A stretch of DNA of 9,829 bases from assembly GCA_044375275.1 (NCBI GenBank), contig JBILMZ010000131.1, forward strand, positions 1 through 9,829, written 5' to 3'. The position numbers and the translations under genes were made by a program. The DNA is from SZUA-430 sp044375275. Its GTDB lineage: Bacteria; Pseudomonadota; Alphaproteobacteria; Micropepsales; Micropepsaceae. Of this stretch, positions 1-5,700 are shown one piece after another. Numbering within the stretch: the stretch's first letter is position 1; the number at the start of each line of letters is the position of its first letter. The notes below the pieces were generated by a model. It was not told where the DNA came from. It saw only the letters and a program-made list of their open reading frames with translations, and ran no database searches.

Positions 1-1
1 G

Positions 2-361
2 CCTCCTCCGCCGCCGGAACCGCCGAAGGCACCGAAGGAGTTCATCGTGTTCTTCGGTCACAACATGTCTGACCTCACGCCGGAAGCCCTGGACGTGGTC
101 AAGCAGGCCGCCGCGGCAGCCAAGTCTTATGGCAGCTCGAGCATCGCGCTCGTCGGCCACACCGACCGTTCGGGTTCGGACACCTACAACCAGGCACTCT
201 CGATGAAGCGCGCCACAAGCGTGAAGTCGGCCCTCGTGACCGAGGGTATTGCTGAAGCCGCCATCGGAATCGATGCGAAGGGTGAAAGCTCACCGCTTGT
301 GAACACGGATGACGGGGTTCGCGAGCCGCAGAATCGCCGGGTGAACATCACCCTGCCGTAA
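2..361 (+). CDS. OmpA-family outer-membrane protein, C-terminal part (5' end outside window)
   Basis: The reading frame is open from base 2 and closes with TAA at 359-361. It begins in a proline-rich linker (PPPPPEPPKAPKE) and continues into a complete OmpA C-terminal domain. That domain binds peptidoglycan non-covalently in the periplasm and anchors the outer membrane to the wall. The signature GHTDRSGSDTYNQALSMKRA holds the aspartate (TDRSGS) and the arginine (KRA) known in OmpA to contact diaminopimelate, and the protein ends in the typical NRRVNI strand. The N-terminal beta-barrel presumably lies upstream of the window. The GTG at 47 is inside the conserved first strand (EFIVFFG), so it is not a start. 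The next gene is a close tandem paralogue over the same domain. A strong terminator follows 31 bases after the stop. Confidence 0.93.
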   Translation, partial: PPPPPEPPKAPKEFIVFFGHNMSDLTPEALDVVKQAAAAAKSYGSSSIALVGHTDRSGSDTYNQALSMKRATSVKSALVTEGIAEAAIGIDAKGESSPLVNTDDGVREPQNRRVNITLP

Positions 362-392
362 ACGCCACGGAACTGAGGGGACTGACGAAGAG

Positions 393-426
393 AAGGCGGA
401 GGCATCACCTCCGCCTTTTTTGTTTT
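393..426 (+). terminator. Rho-independent terminator of the first OmpA gene
   Basis: A perfect 10-bp stem (AAGGCGGAGG at 393-402 with CCTCCGCCTT at 408-417) has a 5-base loop CATCA and runs into a T-rich tract at 416-426. It sits 31 bases after the stop codon. It separates the two OmpA paralogues into different transcription units. Confidence 0.92.
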
Positions 427-542
427 GTCGTGGCGGGCTGCCACTCAAGAGCCATTCGCGAAAATCTATTTTCAGCTGCCATCGCACCATTTCATTTCGG
501 TGCGTCACGCACATAATTATTGTGTCGCTGAAACTCGTGGTG

Positions 543-563
543 ATTGCCGTCCGGCAATTGCCG
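543..563. promoter_or_regulatory. Overlapping ATTGCCG palindromes, candidate operator
   Basis: ATTGCCG (543-549), two bases, then CGGCAAT (552-558) form a perfect dyad. The right arm is also the left half of a second perfect palindrome, CGGCAATTGCCG (552-563). Three half-sites therefore share one element, as expected for cooperative or alternative binding by a dimeric regulator. The binding protein is unknown. Confidence 0.45.
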
Positions 564-657
564 AATCAACTGCCTGCACGATCACCTTGCACACGCGCCT
601 GCATTCCTGGCGCTGAGTCCGCGCGCGTCGCGCGTAACAGCTTTCTGCAACACGGCG

Positions 658-673
658 TTAACATCTTGTTAAC
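658..673 (+). promoter_or_regulatory. Candidate CtrA-binding box
   Basis: The bases read TTAA (658-661), CATCTTG (7 bases), TTAAC (669-673), an exact match to the CtrA consensus TTAA-N7-TTAAC of alphaproteobacteria. The site also forms a wider inverted repeat, CGTTAAC-N5-GTTAACG (656-674). It lies about 100 bases upstream of the chosen OmpA start, a usual place for a CtrA-controlled promoter. The motif match is seen in the sequence; control by CtrA is inferred. Confidence 0.6.
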
Positions 674-771
674 GAACGATTCGAGCGGTGACCCGGAATC
701 GATGCCTGCAAGGGCTGACGCTTCGCTCACACCGCCGGAAAAAATGTTGCGTTCAAAAATGGGGTGCCGGG

Positions 772-1818
772 ATGACTTTCAGATCAATAGCGCTTGCAGG
801 GGCCACACTGTCCCTCTTTCTTGCAACCTCTCACGAGGCGCGTGCCGCGGATGGCTGGTATGCCAGCGTGGAAGGTGGCGCCGTGTGGGTCGATGAATGG
901 GAGCATCTGCGCACGAAGCTCTACAAGTGCTACAGCGTGACCAAGCCTGCCGAGGCTGTTTTCGAAACCGGATGGGCTGCCCTGGGCACCCTTGGATATG
1001 CCATGCGCAATTTCCGGGTGGAGTTCGAAGGCGGCTATCGCACCAACGAGATCGAGTCGTACGAGAAGAACGGCAAGCTGATCGATCCCATGTCGGGCGA
1101 ACTCACCGAGATCAGCGCCATGCTGAACGTCCTCTACGAAGTTCCGCTGAGCGACGCCTTTTCGTTTTCCGTTGGCGTCGGCGCTGGCGGCGATCATGTG
1201 GACATCAGCATTTATACCCGCCGGCATGCGTTTGAACACCAGGACTGGCGCCTCGCGTACCAGGGGCTGGCTGGCGTGAACTATGCGCTCACCCGCAACC
1301 TCGCCATGTTCGTCAACTATCGCTATCTCTATGTGGATACGCAGGCGTTCCAGGCGACGCCCAGCCTGTACATCGATGGCGAGGACCTGCAGAAGCACAC
1401 GGCCAGCCTCGGTCTGAGGTACGCCTTCGCCCCACCGGCACAGGAACCACCACTCGCGCCGCCGTCGCCGCCGCAACCGGCTGCCCCGGTCGAACGCGAG
1501 TTCCTGGTATTCTTCGGTTTCAACAAGTCGGTGCTGACATCGCAGGCACTTGAAACCGTTCGCCAGGCGGCCACCGCCGCCACCCAGATGGGAACCGCGA
1601 ACATCCGCGTCGTCGGCCATACCGACCGCTCGGGGTCGCTCAGCTACAACAAGGCCCTGTCCCTGCGGCGCGCCGAAGTCGTCAAGAAGGCCCTGGTGAC
1701 CGAAGGCGTGATGGGCTCGGCCATCAGCCTGCGCGGGCGCGGTGAAAGCGAACCGCTCGTGCAGACAGCCGACGGCATGCGCGAACCGCAGAACAGGCGC
1801 GTGCAGATCACGTTCTGA
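772..1818 (+). CDS. OmpA-family outer-membrane protein, full length
   Basis: 348 residues. The start at 772 is chosen over an in-frame GTG at 688 because it opens directly into a signal peptide: Thr-Phe-Arg, a hydrophobic stretch ALAGATLSLFLA, and an ARA|AD cleavage site near residue 25. Next comes an N-terminal outer-membrane beta-barrel domain (about 27-220) of alternating aromatic strands, from DGWYASVEGG to LGLRYAF. A proline/alanine hinge (about 222-240) and an OmpA peptidoglycan-binding domain (about 242-348) follow. D285 (in GHTDRSGS) and R300 (in LSLRRAEVV) match the diaminopimelate-binding pair of E. coli OmpA with the same 15-residue spacing. The last residue is Phe, common in outer-membrane proteins. 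It is a tandem paralogue of the preceding gene, but with its own promoter region, and probably links outer membrane to peptidoglycan. Porin or adhesin activity cannot be judged. Confidence 0.93.
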   Translation: MTFRSIALAGATLSLFLATSHEARAADGWYASVEGGAVWVDEWEHLRTKLYKCYSVTKPAEAVFETGWAALGTLGYAMRNFRVEFEGGYRTNEIESYEKNGKLIDPMSGELTEISAMLNVLYEVPLSDAFSFSVGVGAGGDHVDISIYTRRHAFEHQDWRLAYQGLAGVNYALTRNLAMFVNYRYLYVDTQAFQATPSLYIDGEDLQKHTASLGLRYAFAPPAQEPPLAPPSPPQPAAPVEREFLVFFGFNKSVLTSQALETVRQAATAATQMGTANIRVVGHTDRSGSLSYNKALSLRRAEVVKKALVTEGVMGSAISLRGRGESEPLVQTADGMREPQNRRVQITF

Positions 1819-1839
1819 TCCTGCAGGCGCCTCACAATC

Positions 1840-1877
1840 CGGCCTGCCCTCCTCACCGGATGGCGGGCCGTTCTTTT
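1840..1877 (+). terminator. Probable Rho-independent terminator after the second OmpA gene
   Basis: CGGCCTGCC (1840-1848) pairs with GGCGGGCCG (1862-1870), 9 bp with one T-G wobble. It is followed by TTCTTTT (1871-1877). The loop is 13 bases. It lies 21 bases after the stop codon. Confidence 0.7.
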
Positions 1878-1888
1878 GCGGGCGCACA

Positions 1889-1902
1889 CTCGTTCGAACG
1901 AG
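1889..1902. promoter_or_regulatory. Perfect 14-bp palindrome, candidate operator
   Basis: CTCGTTCGAACGAG is fully self-complementary. It lies between the upstream terminator and the ribosome-binding site of the DUF2177 gene, 58 bases before its ATG, where an operator is expected. Small symmetric sites like this suit TetR-, MarR- or GntR-type dimers; the actual binder is unknown. Confidence 0.4.
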
Positions 1903-1960
1903 AAGTGATCCGGAAAGGCATTTCCTGCGTAAAACCTCAGACAAAATCAGGACAACGCCG

Positions 1961-2380
1961 ATGCTCAAATTCCTTGCTGCCTATGGTGCCGCCGCTGTGG
2001 TGTTCCTCGTCCTTGATATTGCCTGGCTGAGCATGGTCTCGGAGGCCATCTACCGGCCCGAGGTCGGCGCGATGCTTTCCGACAATTTCTTCCTGCCTGC
2101 CGCCGTCGCCTTCTACCTCATCTATGTCGCCGGCATGGTGGTCCTGGCCGCCTATCCGGGATATCGCGACGGCTCGATCGTGACGGCTGCCGTGACGGGC
2201 GCGGTGCTCGGCCTCGTCGCCTATGGCACGTATGACCTCACCAATCTTGCGACCCTGAAACTGTGGTCGCTCAAGGTCACCGTGATCGACATGGCCTGGG
2301 GCACGTTTGTCACGGCCTGCTCGTCTGCGGCGGCCTGCGCAGCCATGATCGCCATCGGCGGTCGCGACGGCGACAACTAA
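1961..2380 (+). CDS. DUF2177-family small integral membrane protein
   Basis: 139 residues. The ATG at 1961 is chosen because AGGA (1949-1952) lies 8 bases upstream and the protein opens straight into a membrane helix. An in-frame extension to 1742 would overlap the OmpA gene and is rejected. Four hydrophobic segments are visible at roughly 3-26, 46-68, 71-92 and 106-130. The conserved-looking polar stretch YGTYDLTNLATLKLW lies between segments three and four, and acidic residues sit at helix ends (LDIAWLS, VIDMAWGT). These features match my memory of DUF2177, an uncharacterised inner-membrane family of about this length; no molecular function is established for it. The gene appears monocistronic: terminator-like hairpins lie on both sides and a perfect palindrome lies upstream. 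Confidence 0.85.
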   Translation: MLKFLAAYGAAAVVFLVLDIAWLSMVSEAIYRPEVGAMLSDNFFLPAAVAFYLIYVAGMVVLAAYPGYRDGSIVTAAVTGAVLGLVAYGTYDLTNLATLKLWSLKVTVIDMAWGTFVTACSSAAACAAMIAIGGRDGDN

Positions 2381-2410
2381 CCCCCGACGATCTCATCGCT
2401 TATCGACGAC

Positions 2411-2431
2411 TGCCGCCGCCTGGCGGCATTT
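2411..2431 (+). terminator. Possible terminator after the DUF2177 gene
   Basis: TGCCGCC (2411-2417) and GGCGGCA (2422-2428) form a perfect 7-bp GC-rich stem with a 4-base loop, followed by TTT. The T tract is short, so termination may be only partial. It starts 30 bases after the stop codon. Confidence 0.5.
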
Positions 2432-2500
2432 CCCTGTTGCGTCCGCCCCTCACATCCGGCGACAGTGGCGCCTCCAACGCCACGAAAACCGGGTTGCTTC

Positions 2501-4051
2501 ATGACCGACATCCTGACTGATCTCGCTGCACGCATCGGCTCGCGCACGGCCCTGGTCGACGACCGGCCCGACGGGCACCTCGTCACGTGGACGTTTGCGC
2601 AGCTCGAAGAGAAAGCGAACCAGCTGGCCCGCCTGCTGGTTGAGCTGGGCGTGCGTCCGAATGATCGCGTGCTGTCCTGTGGCCAGAACTCGTGCTGGCT
2701 CGTGGCGATGACCAATGCGGTGCGCAAGATCGGCGCCGTTGGCGTTCCGCTCAACTACCGCCTCACGCATGAAGAAGCGGCCTATGTCACCGACAACTCG
2801 GACTCCGTCGTCGTGTTCACCGATGCAGAGTTCGCCGATCTCTTCCTGAAGATCCGCCCGGAGACGCCAAAGGTGCGCGACGTGCTCGTGTTTGATGGCG
2901 CGCCTCTCGAGGGGCAGCGCCGCGTCGAGCCGCTGCTGGAGGCGCAGCCCGGTACGCCGCCCGTGCTCAAGGAGCCGGCGGGTGAGCCGATGACGATGAT
3001 CTACACCTCGGGTACCACGGGCAAGCCAAAGGGGGCCGTGCGTTCGTCGCTGGGAAACCCGCAGCAGTCGGCGGCGCTCTGGGCCGAGATCGGCTATCAG
3101 CCGGATGACGTCTACCTCACCACCGGACCACTCTATCATTCAGGCCCGGGCGGCTTCCTCGCGACCTCGCTCCGCCAGGGACATACCTGCGTGCTGCAGC
3201 ACAAGTTCGACGAGGAGGACTGGCTGCGCCTCGTGCAGACCTATGGTGTCACCACCACCTTTGCGGCGCCGACACCCATCCGGCGCATCTGCCAGCTCCC
3301 GGAGGACATATTCCGCAAGTACGACGTGAGCTCGATGGCGCGCATGATCGGCAATGCGGCACCGTGGTCCTATGCGCTGAAGCAGCTTTATCTGTCACGC
3401 TTCCCCAAGCTGTCCCTGTTTGAAATCTATGGCTCGACCGAGATGGGCGTGAACACGGTACTGCGGCCAGAGTTCCAGCTGTCGAAGCCGGGCTCCTGCG
3501 GAAAGCCGGCGCCGGGCGTCGAGATCATGCTTTTCGACGAGGAAGGCAAGCCTGTGACGGCGGCGAACATCGAGGGCGAGCTCTACGTGAAGAGCGGCAA
3601 CATGTTCTCGACCTACCACAAGGCGCACGACAAGTTCATGTCGGACCGGCGCGATGGCTGGCAGACCGTGGGTGACATCGCCTATCGCGATGAGGAAGGC
3701 TTTTACTACATCTGCGACCGCAAGAAGGACATGATCATCTCGGGCGGCGTGAACATCTATCCGGCCGAGATCGAGGCCGCGCTTGAGGAACACGCCGACA
3801 TCAACGACGTCGCGGTCTTCGGCATTCCCGACGATGAATGGGGAGAAGCGGTGCATGCGATCGTCGTCATCCGCCAGGGCGTGTCGCTGACAAAGGAGCA
3901 GATCATCGACTACGCGCGCACGCGGCTGGCCGGCTACAAGGTGCCGCGCAGCATCTCCTTCATGCAGGAAATTCCACGCACGGGTTCGGGCAAGATCCTC
4001 AAACGTGATCTGCGCAAGCCGTTCTGGGCCGGACGCACAAGCCGCGTCTAG
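2501..4051 (+). CDS. Acyl-CoA synthetase / AMP-binding carboxylate-CoA ligase
   Basis: 516 residues, the usual length for the family. It activates a carboxylic acid with ATP to an acyl-adenylate and transfers it to coenzyme A. The adenylation signatures are all present. The phosphate-binding loop TSGTTGKPKG spans 169-178 and the acyl-adenylate motif YGSTEMG spans 310-316. The ATP-ribose aspartate is in VGDIAYRD (D392), the hinge DRKKDMI is at 406-412, and SGGVNIYPAEIE starts at 414. The catalytic lysine is K498 in PRTGSGKILKRDL. The start MTDILTDLAARIG fits the family N-terminus; an in-frame GTG at 2465 falls in a hairpin. Neither start has a clear ribosome-binding site. No transmembrane or signal segment is seen, so it is cytosolic. 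It stands alone between hairpins, with no beta-oxidation partner in view, so the substrate (fatty, aromatic or steroid-type acid) cannot be assigned. Confidence 0.95.
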   Translation: MTDILTDLAARIGSRTALVDDRPDGHLVTWTFAQLEEKANQLARLLVELGVRPNDRVLSCGQNSCWLVAMTNAVRKIGAVGVPLNYRLTHEEAAYVTDNSDSVVVFTDAEFADLFLKIRPETPKVRDVLVFDGAPLEGQRRVEPLLEAQPGTPPVLKEPAGEPMTMIYTSGTTGKPKGAVRSSLGNPQQSAALWAEIGYQPDDVYLTTGPLYHSGPGGFLATSLRQGHTCVLQHKFDEEDWLRLVQTYGVTTTFAAPTPIRRICQLPEDIFRKYDVSSMARMIGNAAPWSYALKQLYLSRFPKLSLFEIYGSTEMGVNTVLRPEFQLSKPGSCGKPAPGVEIMLFDEEGKPVTAANIEGELYVKSGNMFSTYHKAHDKFMSDRRDGWQTVGDIAYRDEEGFYYICDRKKDMIISGGVNIYPAEIEAALEEHADINDVAVFGIPDDEWGEAVHAIVVIRQGVSLTKEQIIDYARTRLAGYKVPRSISFMQEIPRTGSGKILKRDLRKPFWAGRTSRV

Positions 4052-4066
4052 CATGATCCAAGGCAC

Positions 4067-4082
4067 GTCAAGCGTGCTTGAC
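4067..4082. promoter_or_regulatory. Perfect palindrome overlapping a -35 box, candidate repressor operator
   Basis: GTCAAGC (4067-4073), GT, then GCTTGAC (4076-4082) is a perfect 7-bp inverted repeat. Its right arm shares five bases with the TTGACA -35 hexamer at 4078-4083. A protein bound here would block RNA polymerase. The XRE-type regulator encoded two genes downstream is the obvious candidate for autorepression, which is an inference. Confidence 0.5.
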
Positions 4083-4106
4083 AATGTCGGCACACCAATG
4101 TAAAGC
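4078..4106 (+). promoter_or_regulatory. Probable sigma-70-type promoter of the membrane protein/XRE/hydrolase unit
   Basis: A consensus -35 TTGACA (4078-4083) is followed either by TAAAGC (4101-4106, 17-base spacer) or by TGTAAA (4099-4104, 15-base spacer). The -10 is weak, as is common in alphaproteobacteria. A start about 4112-4116 would leave a short leader with the Shine-Dalgarno site free. Confidence 0.55.
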
Positions 4107-4138
4107 GTCCTTGTCTTTCTATAAAGGAGGCTTTACAT
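4098..4138 (+). promoter_or_regulatory. Hairpin able to bury the Shine-Dalgarno site and start codon
   Basis: ATGTAAAGC (4098-4106) is fully complementary to GCTTTACAT (4130-4138). After one G-G mismatch, TCCTT (4108-4112) pairs with AAGGA (4124-4128) around an 11-base loop. The stem therefore covers most of the Shine-Dalgarno sequence and the first two bases of the ATG. It can only form in RNA that starts at or upstream of 4098, so it may act on read-through transcripts. Alternatively the dyad acts at DNA level. Confidence 0.5.
4123..4130 (+). promoter_or_regulatory. Strong Shine-Dalgarno site AAAGGAGG
   Basis: AAAGGAGG lies 6 bases before the ATG at 4137. It is much closer to consensus than the sites of other genes in this window and fixes the start of the membrane protein. 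It lies within the hairpin at 4098-4138. Confidence 0.85.
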
Positions 4139-4532
4139 GGCCATGAACGCTGCAAAACGCAATTACCTCGCCCGTTTCTGGCCTGTGATGGTCGTCTATG
4201 TGCTGGCTGTGTTCGGCGTCTCCTACTGGTTCAATACGTCTCCGCCGGAAGGCGTGATGAAGTATCTCCTCGCCATCATTCCCGCCCTCCCGATCATCGG
4301 TATCTTCTTCGTGATGGGTCGTTACCTCATCGAGGAAACGGATGAGTTCATCCGCCTGCGCCAGATGATTGCGCTCCTGCTGGGCATCGGACTCACGCTG
4401 ACCTTCTGCGTCATCTGGGGCTTCCTGGAGATCTATGCAGACGTGCCAAGGATCGGCCTGTTCAACATCGTGTGGGGCTTCTTCCTGTCCTTCGGGATCG
4501 GACACGGGGTTGCCAATTGGTGGTTCCGGTGA
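4137..4532 (+). CDS. Small four-helix membrane protein of unknown function, paired with an XRE regulator
   Basis: 131 residues. Four hydrophobic segments are predicted by eye at about 14-32, 41-61, 77-98 and 104-128. Between helices two and three lies a charged loop with EETDEFIRLRQ, and helix three runs into WGFLEIY. There is no cleavable signal peptide. The start at 4137 is fixed by the AAAGGAGG site; a second ATG lies two codons later. The stop codon overlaps the GTG start of a small XRE-type repressor (GTGA), so the two are translationally coupled. Similar two-gene units of a small membrane protein and a short Cro/CI-like regulator are known in many bacteria, but their role is largely undefined. 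I do not recognise a named family with certainty. A sensor or a partner that sequesters the regulator is a reasonable guess, not shown by the sequence. Confidence 0.88.
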   Translation: MAMNAAKRNYLARFWPVMVVYVLAVFGVSYWFNTSPPEGVMKYLLAIIPALPIIGIFFVMGRYLIEETDEFIRLRQMIALLLGIGLTLTFCVIWGFLEIYADVPRIGLFNIVWGFFLSFGIGHGVANWWFR

Positions 4533-4723
4533 AGAACCGGCTGAAGGTGCTGCGCGCCGAGCGCGGCTGGAGCCAGGCTGACCTCGCTGACCGTCTGGAG
4601 GTTTCCCGCCAGAGCATCAACGCCATCGAAACCGGCAAGTATGATCCGTCATTGCCGCTCGCGTTCAAGATTGCACGGATCTTCGACCTGCAGATCGAAC
4701 AGATCTTCGACGCAGACCACTAA
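4529..4723 (+). CDS. Short XRE/Cro-type helix-turn-helix transcriptional regulator
   Basis: 64 residues from a GTG at 4529 that overlaps the TGA of the membrane-protein gene by three bases (GTGA). This start gives MKNRLKVLRAERGWSQ, the standard N-terminus of short HTH_3 regulators. An in-frame extension to 4472 would add 19 residues that are just the other frame of the upstream gene. The helix-turn-helix runs about residues 13-37: the WSQADLADRLEVS scanning region, the recognition helix RQSINAIETGKY, then NPS-like DPSLPLAFKIARIFDLQIEQIF. No ligand-binding or dimerisation domain is attached, so it probably dimerises through the HTH fold and binds a palindrome. The perfect dyad at 4067-4082 over the unit's own -35 is the likely target, by inference. 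The stop is 12 bases before the hydrolase start. Confidence 0.93.
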   Translation: MKNRLKVLRAERGWSQADLADRLEVSRQSINAIETGKYDPSLPLAFKIARIFDLQIEQIFDADH

Positions 4724-4735
4724 CAGGTAACGCCC

Positions 4736-5659
4736 ATGACAACCCTTCGTTCACCGGTGCGGATCTTCCGCACCGCCGCCCTCCTCTTGTCTTTTTTCCT
4801 GATCATGCCATGGCCGGCGTCGGCCCAACCCGGCGAGATTTCGCTGCCCCGCATTTCGGTCGTCAGCGAAGGACAAGGTCCTGACGTGATCTTCATCCCG
4901 GGACTCGCGTCATCCGCCGATGTCTGGCGGAACGAGGCGAAGCGGCTCAAGGACCGCTATCGCGTTCACCTGGTGCAGGTGCGCGGGTTTGCCGGAACGG
5001 ATGCGGGCGCCAATGCAAACCCGCCGCTTCTCGTGCCGATCCGTGATGACATCCTCGCCTATATCCGGCAAGCCAGGCTGCAGAAACCTACCATCGTCGG
5101 TCACTCCATGGGCGGACTGCTCGCGATGATGGTTGCCGATGCCGATGGCAGCGCCGTCGGCAAGCTCATGATCGTCGACAGCCTGCCCTTCTTCGGATTG
5201 CTGGGCGGTCCGCAGGCGACGGCAGAAAGCGTGACGCCGTCAGCGGCGCGGTTGCGTGACCAGATCCTGGCGCAAAGCCAGACCGAGTATGCTGCGGGCC
5301 AGGCACGAAACATGTCGATCCTCGTGAAGTCGAAGGGACCAGAGGCGCAGGCCGCGCTCGCGGCGTCCCAAACGTCCGACCGCCGGGTGGTTGCCCATGC
5401 CATTTACGAGGACTGGATCCTGGACATGCGGCCTCGCCTGCCCGGCCTGCGCATGAAGGTCGTCGTGCTCTATGCGTTTGATGTCACCATGGGTGTTCCG
5501 CAGGCGGCCGTGGATGGCATGTACGCCAGCGCCTATGCCGGCCTGCCGAACCGGGAACTCGTGCGCGTCGACAATTCCTACCACTTCATCCAGATCGACC
5601 AGCCCGACCGCTTCCATGCGGAACTGGAGAAGCTTCTGTCAGCCCCCATGCAGCAGTGA
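4736..5659 (+). CDS. Exported alpha/beta-fold hydrolase
   Basis: 307 residues. A signal peptide is clear: basic N-region (RSPVRIFR), hydrophobic core AALLLSFFLIMPW, and cleavage after ASA at residue 30, so the mature enzyme is periplasmic or secreted. The alpha/beta-hydrolase core shows the oxyanion-type loop FIPGLASSADVW, the nucleophile elbow GHSMGG with Ser124, a plausible acid Asp249 in LYAFDVTMG, and the histidine His283 in NSYHFIQ near the C-terminus. The spacing and order fit an intact catalytic triad. The family covers esterases, lipases, lactonases and C-C hydrolases, so the substrate is not assigned. The gene begins 12 bases after the XRE regulator with only a weak AGGT site, so it is probably the third gene of that operon. 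Its 3' end faces the AraC cluster 27 bases away. Confidence 0.92.
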   Translation: MTTLRSPVRIFRTAALLLSFFLIMPWPASAQPGEISLPRISVVSEGQGPDVIFIPGLASSADVWRNEAKRLKDRYRVHLVQVRGFAGTDAGANANPPLLVPIRDDILAYIRQARLQKPTIVGHSMGGLLAMMVADADGSAVGKLMIVDSLPFFGLLGGPQATAESVTPSAARLRDQILAQSQTEYAAGQARNMSILVKSKGPEAQAALAASQTSDRRVVAHAIYEDWILDMRPRLPGLRMKVVVLYAFDVTMGVPQAAVDGMYASAYAGLPNRELVRVDNSYHFIQIDQPDRFHAELEKLLSAPMQQ

Positions 5660-5669
5660 AAATGGCGAG

Positions 5670-5700
5670 GCGCGGCAGGCTCAGGATCAGCCTGCTGCGC
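5670..5700. terminator. Hairpin between convergent genes, possible bidirectional terminator
   Basis: GCGCGGCAGGCT (5670-5681) pairs with AGCCTGCTGCGC (5689-5700), 12 bp with one wobble, around a 7-base loop. It lies just after the hydrolase stop and overlaps the last codons and stop of the minus-strand AraC gene. T tracts are displaced: TTTT at 5661-5664 when read on the minus strand, and T6 from about 5716 on the plus strand. Termination is therefore plausible but not certain. Confidence 0.5.

Larger units (their letters stand above)
427..771. other. Gene-free upstream region of the second OmpA gene
   Basis: About 345 bases without a convincing gene; open frames here have no conserved motifs and lack a ribosome-binding site. 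It holds several dyads: CGCACC/GGTGCG (483-488 with 499-504), TGCGT-C-ACGCA (501-511), an AT-rich island (511-525), two overlapping palindromes at 543-563, and a CtrA-like box at 658-673. No convincing -10/-35 pair was found. The length and dyad density suggest a complex regulatory region. Confidence 0.6.

Noticed and set aside
605..640. CGCG-rich stretch as a possible repeat or Z-DNA element
   Set aside because: Short alternating CG runs are expected by chance in this GC-rich spacer and no repeat unit is maintained.
420..896. A 158-codon plus-strand frame in the region before the OmpA gene
   Set aside because: It starts in the terminator T tract, crosses into the OmpA gene in another frame, and shows no motif or ribosome-binding site.
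784..1968. A 394-codon open frame on the minus strand across the second OmpA gene
   Set aside because: It is antisense to a gene with a signal peptide, barrel and OmpA motifs; its translation has no recognisable domain and arises from GC-rich codon bias.
4067..4082. The GTCAAGC/GCTTGAC dyad as a terminator of the ligase gene
   Set aside because: A two-base spacer leaves no room for a proper loop at full stem length and no T tract follows; it fits an operator over the -35 better.
3395..4093. A 232-codon minus-strand frame opposite the acyl-CoA ligase 3' end
   Set aside because: Rich in His, Arg, Asp and Val in a pattern typical of reverse-strand noise; the plus-strand ligase motifs explain the sequence.
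4472..4528. Longer N-terminus for the XRE regulator
   Set aside because: The 19 extra residues lie entirely inside the membrane-protein gene in another frame, while the GTG at 4529 gives the family-typical N-terminus and a GTGA coupling.
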